From the NCBI GenBank assembly GCA_963791545.1, contig CAWBSR010000015.1, positions 310,001 to 374,000 on the forward strand: a DNA stretch of 64,000 bases, read 5' to 3'. Under the pieces are notes generated by a model that searched no databases, was not told where the DNA came from, and was given only the letters and a program-made list of their open reading frames with translations. The position numbers were made by a program, and so were the translations under genes. Each line of letters starts with the position of its first letter. Within the stretch, counting starts at the first letter, position 1. Of the stretch, positions 59,700 to 64,000 are shown piece by piece. Origin of the DNA: JALYXV01 sp963791545 (lineage in GTDB: Bacteria; Actinomycetota; Acidimicrobiia; Acidimicrobiales; Palsa-688).

Positions 59700-60769
59700 C
59701 CGGGTGCCATGGTGACCAGGACGCCATCGCCGCCGACGTCGAGCTCGTCTACGCCGGCTGCCCCGGCCTGATCGCCGTCACCACCCTGCCGGACCGGGCG
59801 ACCCGGTTCTATCCGAGCACCGAGATGGCGAAGATGGCCACCTACATCGCTGCCGCCAGCGCCACCCAGAACACCTACACGATGGTGTGCACCCTTGGGA
59901 CCCGACCCGCCCGGGGCCGAGGTGGCGCCGCTGACACCGTGGCATTGCCCGGCCTCGTGCTCGACCTCGACATCGCCGGCCCCGCCCACGCCGACGTTTC
60001 GGGCCGGCTCCGCCTGCCCGCCGACCCGCACGAGGCGCTCGCCGTGCTCGACCAAATGCCATTAGCGCCGACCGAGATACTCGACACCGGGCACGGATTA
60101 TTGGCCCGATTCCTTTTCGCCACACCGATGGTTTTCACCACCGGCGAGGAGCGCGCCAACGCCGCCGACCTGTCGCGACAATGGAACGCCCACGCCGTCG
60201 ACCTCGGCCGGGCCCGCGGGCTGCACGTCGACGACGTTGGCGACCTGGCCCGGCTGGCGCGGTTGGCCGGGTCGTGGAATCGCAAGGCGGAGCCCGTCCC
60301 GGTCCGGGTGGTCGAGGTGCACCCTCGACGGCGCTACCGGCCCCAGGAGCTAGCCGAGGCCCTACCGGCGAGGCGGGCGCCCACGGCGCCACCGGCGCCA
60401 GCACAGAGCCCCATACGGGCCCCGCACCCCGACACCGGCGAGTCACCGGCCGAGGCTTTTTCCCGGCTGGTCTCATGGGCCGAGATATTGGAGCCGCACG
60501 GATTCTCGCTAATGCGCGACGCCGACCGGGCGGGCTATTGGCGCCACTATTCGGCATCGTCCCCGGCTGGGACGCCGTCGGCCTCGACCGACGTTAATGG
60601 CGTCCCGGTATTGGTCCTATTCAGCGAGAGCGCTGCCGCCGCCACCGGGCTACCAGTCGGCGCCGGCAACCGCTTGACCAGGTTTCGGTGCTGGTCGATC
60701 CTCAACTACGGAGGCGACGAGGCCGCGGCCGCCCGAGCGTTACGGACCATGGCGAGGAGCGCATCGTGA
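59696..60769 (+). CDS. Prim-Pol (AEP)-like replication primase
   Basis: A 357-residue protein. The first ~220 residues look like a bifunctional primase-polymerase domain: LPGLVLDLDIAGPAH (catalytic Asp pair), ILDTGHGLLARFLF, and DLARLARLAGSWNRKAEPVP (the RLPGTxNxK-like motif, here LAGSWNRK). A C-terminal region (SPAEAFSRLVSWAEILEPHG; RFRCWSILNYGGDEAAAARA) resembles primase-associated accessory domains. Probable replication initiator of the element. Confidence 0.75.
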   Translation: MTGCHGDQDAIAADVELVYAGCPGLIAVTTLPDRATRFYPSTEMAKMATYIAAASATQNTYTMVCTLGTRPARGRGGAADTVALPGLVLDLDIAGPAHADVSGRLRLPADPHEALAVLDQMPLAPTEILDTGHGLLARFLFATPMVFTTGEERANAADLSRQWNAHAVDLGRARGLHVDDVGDLARLARLAGSWNRKAEPVPVRVVEVHPRRRYRPQELAEALPARRAPTAPPAPAQSPIRAPHPDTGESPAEAFSRLVSWAEILEPHGFSLMRDADRAGYWRHYSASSPAGTPSASTDVNGVPVLVLFSESAAAATGLPVGAGNRLTRFRCWSILNYGGDEAAAARALRTMARSAS

Positions 60770-62370
60770 GCACCGCCGTCCCCCTGCCATTGGCCGCCGC
60801 CGCCGCCATCGGCGAGGCCATAACACCGCCACCCGAGGACTGGTCCGACCCGGTATCGCTCCCCGGGCAAGGCGACGTGCCCACCTGGCCGACCGGCCCC
60901 CTCGGACCGTTTGAGCCCTTCGCCGCCGCTGTCGCGGCGGCTACCGCAACACCGCCGGACCTGACCGGCCTCGCGGTACTCGGCGCCGTGTCCGCCGTCA
61001 TCGTGGGCGCCGTGGTAGTCGAGGCCGATACGTCGTGGCGTGAGCCGGTGAACCTTTACCTGGCCGGTATCGCCGCTCCCGGTGAAGGGAAAACCCCGAT
61101 GCTCGCCAAGGTGACCGCACCCGTCGAGGCCATTGAACGGGACCGGCAGACACGGATGGGCCCCGCCATCACCGAGGCCGCCGCCCGCAAGCGGATCGCC
61201 GACCGCCGCCGCGACCAGCTCGAAACCTTCGCCGCCAAGGAAGGCACCGAGGACGCCAAAGCTGACGCCCTCGACGCCGCCCAAAAAGCCGCGGACATCG
61301 TGGTCCCCGCCGTGCCGCGCATCTTGACGAAAGACTGCACCCCCGAGGGATTGGTGCGGCTCATGGCCGACCACGACGGCCGGATAGCGGTACTGACCGA
61401 CGAGGGAGCCGACTTCTTCGACCTTGCCAGCCGCTACCAGTCCACCGGGAAGGGCAACCTCGGCGCCTACCTGGCCGGGCACGACGGCACCCGGTTCGTC
61501 TCGGACCGGGCCGGCCGGGACGCCCAAGTGGTCGAGCGCGCCACGTTGACGGTGCTCCTGTTCGCCCAGCCGGTCGTTGTCGCCGACCTCGGCAAGGACC
61601 GCCACGCCAGGGGACGCGGGCTACTGGCACGGATTTTGTGGTCGATACCGCCGACCGTCGTCGGCCGACGCCCCGTCGAGCGGCCGCCCATCCCCGACAC
61701 CCTCGCCGCCGGGTGGCACGAACATATCCGGGCGTTGGCCGACGAGGCCCAGGCCCGAACCGAGCCGCTGGTGTTGCGGCTGGGCCCGGACGCCTACCGG
61801 GCGTTCACCGCCTGGCGTCACCGCCACGAACCTCGTCTAACGCCCGACACCGGCGACCTGGCCGCGTGCGTCGACTGGGCAAACAAGCTCCCCGGCGAAG
61901 TCCTCCGTATCGCCGGCGCCCTCCACGCCCTACGCACCGGGCACCTGGGCGGCACGGTCGACGCCGAAACCATGGCCGCAGCGTTGACCCTGGCGGAATA
62001 CTTCACCGGCCACGCCGTGGCCATCTTCGGCCGGATGGGCGCCGACGACGCCACCGATGACGCAGCCGGCGTGCTGCGCTGGCTCAGGACCAGGAGCCCC
62101 GAGTTCTCCACCCGCGATATCTGCCGGTCCCGGGACTGGCCGACCGAGCGGGTGCAGGCGGCCCTCGACCTCCTCGAGCGCTATGGCTGGGTGCGGAAGA
62201 ATCCCGCCCGCGGTGGGCCGGGCCGACCCCCGGAACGGTGGCAGACCAACCCAGCGATACACCCGACAAAACCTGACAGAACCGAAACGCCCGGAGTTCT
62301 GTCAGGTTTTGTCGGGCAATCGGTAAAAACATTCTCCGACGAGCCCGAGCCGTGGGAGGTGCTCGGATGA
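60766..62370 (+). CDS. DUF3987-type ATPase/helicase-like replication protein
   Basis: A 534-residue protein following the primase with a GTGA overlap. The N-terminal half shows GIAAPGEGKTPMLAK (P-loop) and the typical DUF3987 segment ILTKDCTPEGLVRLMADHDG and LTDEGADFFDLASRY. The C-terminal part has a winged-helix (VLRWLRTRSPEFSTRDICRS). Such proteins occur with Prim-Pol in satellites and integrative elements and are thought to act in replication. Its last 35 codons contain a long perfect palindrome. Confidence 0.82.
   Translation: MSTAVPLPLAAAAAIGEAITPPPEDWSDPVSLPGQGDVPTWPTGPLGPFEPFAAAVAAATATPPDLTGLAVLGAVSAVIVGAVVVEADTSWREPVNLYLAGIAAPGEGKTPMLAKVTAPVEAIERDRQTRMGPAITEAAARKRIADRRRDQLETFAAKEGTEDAKADALDAAQKAADIVVPAVPRILTKDCTPEGLVRLMADHDGRIAVLTDEGADFFDLASRYQSTGKGNLGAYLAGHDGTRFVSDRAGRDAQVVERATLTVLLFAQPVVVADLGKDRHARGRGLLARILWSIPPTVVGRRPVERPPIPDTLAAGWHEHIRALADEAQARTEPLVLRLGPDAYRAFTAWRHRHEPRLTPDTGDLAACVDWANKLPGEVLRIAGALHALRTGHLGGTVDAETMAAALTLAEYFTGHAVAIFGRMGADDATDDAAGVLRWLRTRSPEFSTRDICRSRDWPTERVQAALDLLERYGWVRKNPARGGPGRPPERWQTNPAIHPTKPDRTETPGVLSGFVGQSVKTFSDEPEPWEVLG
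62262..62316. repeat. 21-bp perfect inverted repeat (candidate replication origin)
   Basis: Arms 62262-62282 and 62296-62316 are exactly complementary, loop 13 bases, followed by AT-rich CGGTAAAAACATTC. It lies inside the 3' end of the DUF3987 gene, next to the primase. Confidence 0.8.
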
Positions 62371-62840
62371 ACGGGCCGGCCGCCCTCACCGCCGCCCGAG
62401 CGGCCGGCGCCCGGTTCCGGCTCGACCAATCCGGCCACCTACAGGCCCTCGGGCTCGACCGCATCCCGGCCACCCTGGCCGCCGCCGTCCGCGCCCAGGC
62501 CGCATGGATCGCCGAGACCCTCACCGCCGAGACCGTCGAGGCATCCCCGCTACCCTGGCGCCGCCACGGGCCCGGCTGGCTGGCCGTGATCTACACCAGC
62601 ACCAGCAACGCGGTGTGCACCAACGCGGTGTGCACCAGCACCAGCACCATGGCCGCGATCGACACCAGCACCATGGGCGACGGGACGCGGTTACTGATCG
62701 GCCGCACCGGCTGGCGATGGTGGCTCACCCGTCGACCGCCCGGCGACGTGCCTATTGTCATCGTCGCCGCCGGCACCCTGGCCGACGTGCTGGCCGCCGC
62801 CGAGCGCCCCGAGGCCCCCGCGATCGACGTGGCCTCGTGA
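62367..62840 (+). CDS. Element-encoded hypothetical protein with low-complexity insert
   Basis: A 157-residue protein with ATGA coupling to the previous gene. N-terminal part is TubC-like helical (ALTAARAAGARFRLDQSGHL, AQAAWIAETLTAE). The middle (residues ~75-100) is a repetitive TSTSNAVCTNAVCTSTST stretch generated by a 15-base tandem repeat. The end is hydrophobic (VPIVIVAAGTLADVLAAA). Function unknown. Confidence 0.55.
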   Translation: MNGPAALTAARAAGARFRLDQSGHLQALGLDRIPATLAAAVRAQAAWIAETLTAETVEASPLPWRRHGPGWLAVIYTSTSNAVCTNAVCTSTSTMAAIDTSTMGDGTRLLIGRTGWRWWLTRRPPGDVPIVIVAAGTLADVLAAAERPEAPAIDVAS

Positions 62841-63106
62841 CCTGCCCCCGTGGTTTGTCGAAACGATGCGCGCGCGAGGCCGCCCCGGCCGGTTGGCAGA
62901 AACCCCCCGCGCACGCGCGACCCCTTGGACCGACGCCGATAGCGGCGACCCCTTGGAACACGGGCACGGAACGGGACCAGCCGCCCGCCTCGTGCCCCCG
63001 CTGCGCCGGCCGGCGAATCCTCCCCGGCCCCCCCTATGACCGGGGAGGATGGCGCTGCATGGACTGTGGGGCCGGTCGCCCCCTCGACCCGGAGGGCCGC
63101 TCGTGA
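62837..63106 (+). CDS. Small zinc-ribbon-like protein
   Basis: An 89-residue ORF coupled by GTGA. The C-terminal half holds a two-knuckle motif CPRCAGRR ... WRCMDCGAGRPL that should bind zinc; an earlier Cys pair is near the N-terminus (VTCPRGLSKRC). Rare codons and many Pro/Arg leave the N-terminus less certain. Likely nucleic-acid binding. Confidence 0.5.
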   Translation: MTCPRGLSKRCAREAAPAGWQKPPAHARPLGPTPIAATPWNTGTERDQPPASCPRCAGRRILPGPPYDRGGWRCMDCGAGRPLDPEGRS

Positions 63107-63402
63107 CCACCGATTGCCCGCGCTGCGGCATGAGCGTCGAGCGCCACCCCCCGCTCGACCTCGCCACCGCCCAAGCGCTCGCCCGGGCCCGCCTGGAGCG
63201 CAACTGGTCGTACCGCGACGCCGCCGAGGCGACCGGAGTGAGCCCAAGCCACTTGTGGGCCCTAGAGCACGCACGACGGGCGCCGTCGCTCACCGTCGCC
63301 GCCGCCATTATCAACGCCTACCGGCTCAAGGGCGCCGTGGCCGACGCCGTATTCCGCCAGGCCGTCGACGACGCCGGGCGAGACTGGCAACCGGAGCAAT
63401 GA
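63103..63402 (+). CDS. Xre-family helix-turn-helix protein with N-terminal zinc knuckle
   Basis: A 99-residue regulator. The start VTTDCPRCGMSVERH carries a Cys pair, followed by an HTH of the Cro/CI type (LERNWSYRDAAEATGVSPSHLWALEHARRAPSL). GTG 63103 overlaps the previous stop. Probably controls element genes. Confidence 0.75.
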   Translation: MTTDCPRCGMSVERHPPLDLATAQALARARLERNWSYRDAAEATGVSPSHLWALEHARRAPSLTVAAAIINAYRLKGAVADAVFRQAVDDAGRDWQPEQ

Positions 63403-63447
63403 TGTCCCCACCATTGGTAAACGACCGCCCGGAGGCCCGGAGGAGCG

Positions 63448-63666
63448 ATGACTAAGCGCCCGAGCAAGGCCGATCTGACCGACGCCGCCGCGACGATGCG
63501 CGACGTGCTCGACGTGTTCCCTGCCGAGGAGGACTCGCCGAAGGACGCCGGGGTGCGGCGCCGGGTGGAGGGAGCCGTGATCGCCACGGAGCTGGCGGCC
63601 GGCGAGGAGCCGGCGGAAGCGTCGCGGACCCCCTCCCATGACGCCGCCCGGGCCGAGACCGAGTGA
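63448..63666 (+). CDS. Small acidic element-encoded protein
   Basis: A 72-residue ORF (MTKRPSKADLTDAAATMRDV) with Glu/Ala-rich C-terminus. Its last codons and stop lie in the first copy of a 30-base duplication. GGAGG precedes the ATG. No domain recognised. Confidence 0.5.
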   Translation: MTKRPSKADLTDAAATMRDVLDVFPAEEDSPKDAGVRRRVEGAVIATELAAGEEPAEASRTPSHDAARAETE

Positions 63667-63700
63667 TCGAACGCCGCCCGGGCCGAGACCGAGTGATCGA
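63641..63700. repeat. Perfect 30-bp tandem duplication
   Basis: 63641-63670 and 63671-63700 are identical, both ending GAGTGATCGA. The first copy encodes the tail and stop of the small acidic protein; the second lies just after the stop. Confidence 0.9.
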
Positions 63701-63732
63701 CCAACGCCCGGGGCCGCCCGGCCCAGGCAGTT

Positions 63733-64000
63733 TTAGGGGACTAACCACTCCCCGAAGGTTGACCCGAACCCAGATAGCGGCACGAATTTCACCAACGTCA
63801 CCGTTGCCGCCTTCGGGACCAGGAACACGGCGCAACCAGTGGTCGTTTCACCCGGACCGAGAGTCACAAGCGACGTGAGCGAGTGACACTGCGACACGGG
63901 CGAGAAATCCGCCCGGTACTCCTGGTGGGCAGCGTCGACGATCGTGACGTCGTTAAGAGGGTCACCCTGGATCGGGTCGGGCCCCTGGTTCTGCAACGAC
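63733..64000 (-). CDS. C-terminal part of a DUF4352-like exported protein, cut by window edge
   Basis: At least 87 residues ending FGSTFGEWLVP. The frame is open to the right edge; a TTG at 63996 is likely internal. Segments DPLNDVTIVDAAHQEYRADF and LGPGETTTGCAVFLVPKAATVTLVKFVP follow the immunoglobulin-like strand pattern of DUF4352 telokin-like domains, including the GETTxGxxxF turn. Usually such proteins are lipoproteins. Convergent with the element operon. Confidence 0.6.
   Translation of the reverse strand, partial: SLQNQGPDPIQGDPLNDVTIVDAAHQEYRADFSPVSQCHSLTSLVTLGPGETTTGCAVFLVPKAATVTLVKFVPLSGFGSTFGEWLVP

Noticed and set aside
63639..63740. CRISPR array
   Set aside because: Only two directly adjacent 30-base units without spacers; it is a tandem duplication.

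Overview
The window is GC-rich DNA with dense, often overlapping genes (ATGA and GTGA junctions). It is most likely from an actinobacterium: it encodes two WhiB-type iron-sulfur regulators, two GAF-ANTAR proteins, paired luciferase-like flavin monooxygenases and a WhiB7-style attenuated leader. WhiB is known essentially only from Actinomycetota. The general gene content would suit a deep-branching class such as Acidimicrobiia, but that is inference. No rRNA genes or CRISPR arrays were seen; there is one intact tRNA gene (Val, anticodon TAC).

Region by region: 1-4.1 kb is accessory DNA: the C-terminal part of a tyrosine integrase, an Xre-type antitoxin/RES toxin pair, small antitoxin-like ORFs, and two copies of a tRNA 3'-end fragment flanking a small lipoprotein gene. 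4.1-6.6 kb holds small standalone genes (VOC protein, lipoprotein, YCII protein). 6.6-13.3 kb is a lipid/quinone block: a minus-strand chain of a geranylgeranyl-reductase-like oxidoreductase, a phospholipase-C-type phosphoesterase and a flippase-like protein with a degenerate kinase domain, divergent from a MenG-like methyltransferase and a membrane protein. 13.3-22.2 kb is mixed: phytoene-desaturase-like oxidoreductase, CHAP lysin, two GAF-ANTAR proteins, WhiB, an MFS exporter with an ArsR regulator, a TipA-type MerR regulator and an SGNH hydrolase.

22.3-29.6 kb is a sugar-uptake unit: GH1 beta-glucosidase, LacI regulator, binding protein, two permeases and a MalK-type ATPase, with two matching LacI-type operators. 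29.6-31.8 kb holds gene remnants and small membrane proteins. 31.9-34.3 kb is metY-metX (homocysteine from homoserine). 35.5-39.3 kb is an acyl-CoA dehydrogenase/acyltransferase-kinase-like pair next to a frameshifted FAD-oxidase relic.

40.4-55.4 kb looks like a catabolic island for amide or N-heterocyclic compounds: two paralogous luciferase-like monooxygenases, a cytosine-deaminase-like amidohydrolase, an 8-oxoguanine/hydroxyatrazine-deaminase-like protein with altered active-site residues, a creatininase-family hydrolase, a CocE-type hydrolase, an acyl-CoA ligase, a sulfonate/taurine-type ABC transporter, and an AtzG-AtzE-(truncated AtzH) set. A plausible reading is uptake, oxidative opening, deamination and final amide hydrolysis of a nitrogen compound; the substrate cannot be read from sequence.

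55.4-58.1 kb carries carbonic anhydrase, an inositol-phosphatase-family gene and a WhiB7-like gene. The WhiB7-like gene is preceded by a promoter with an AT-rich box, an upstream ORF, an antiterminator and an intrinsic terminator. From tRNA-Val (58256-58331) to the right edge lies an integrated replicative element: excisionase-like HTH, Prim-Pol-like primase, DUF3987-type ATPase with a long palindrome, and a chain of tiny overlapping genes. Its integrase is not in this window.
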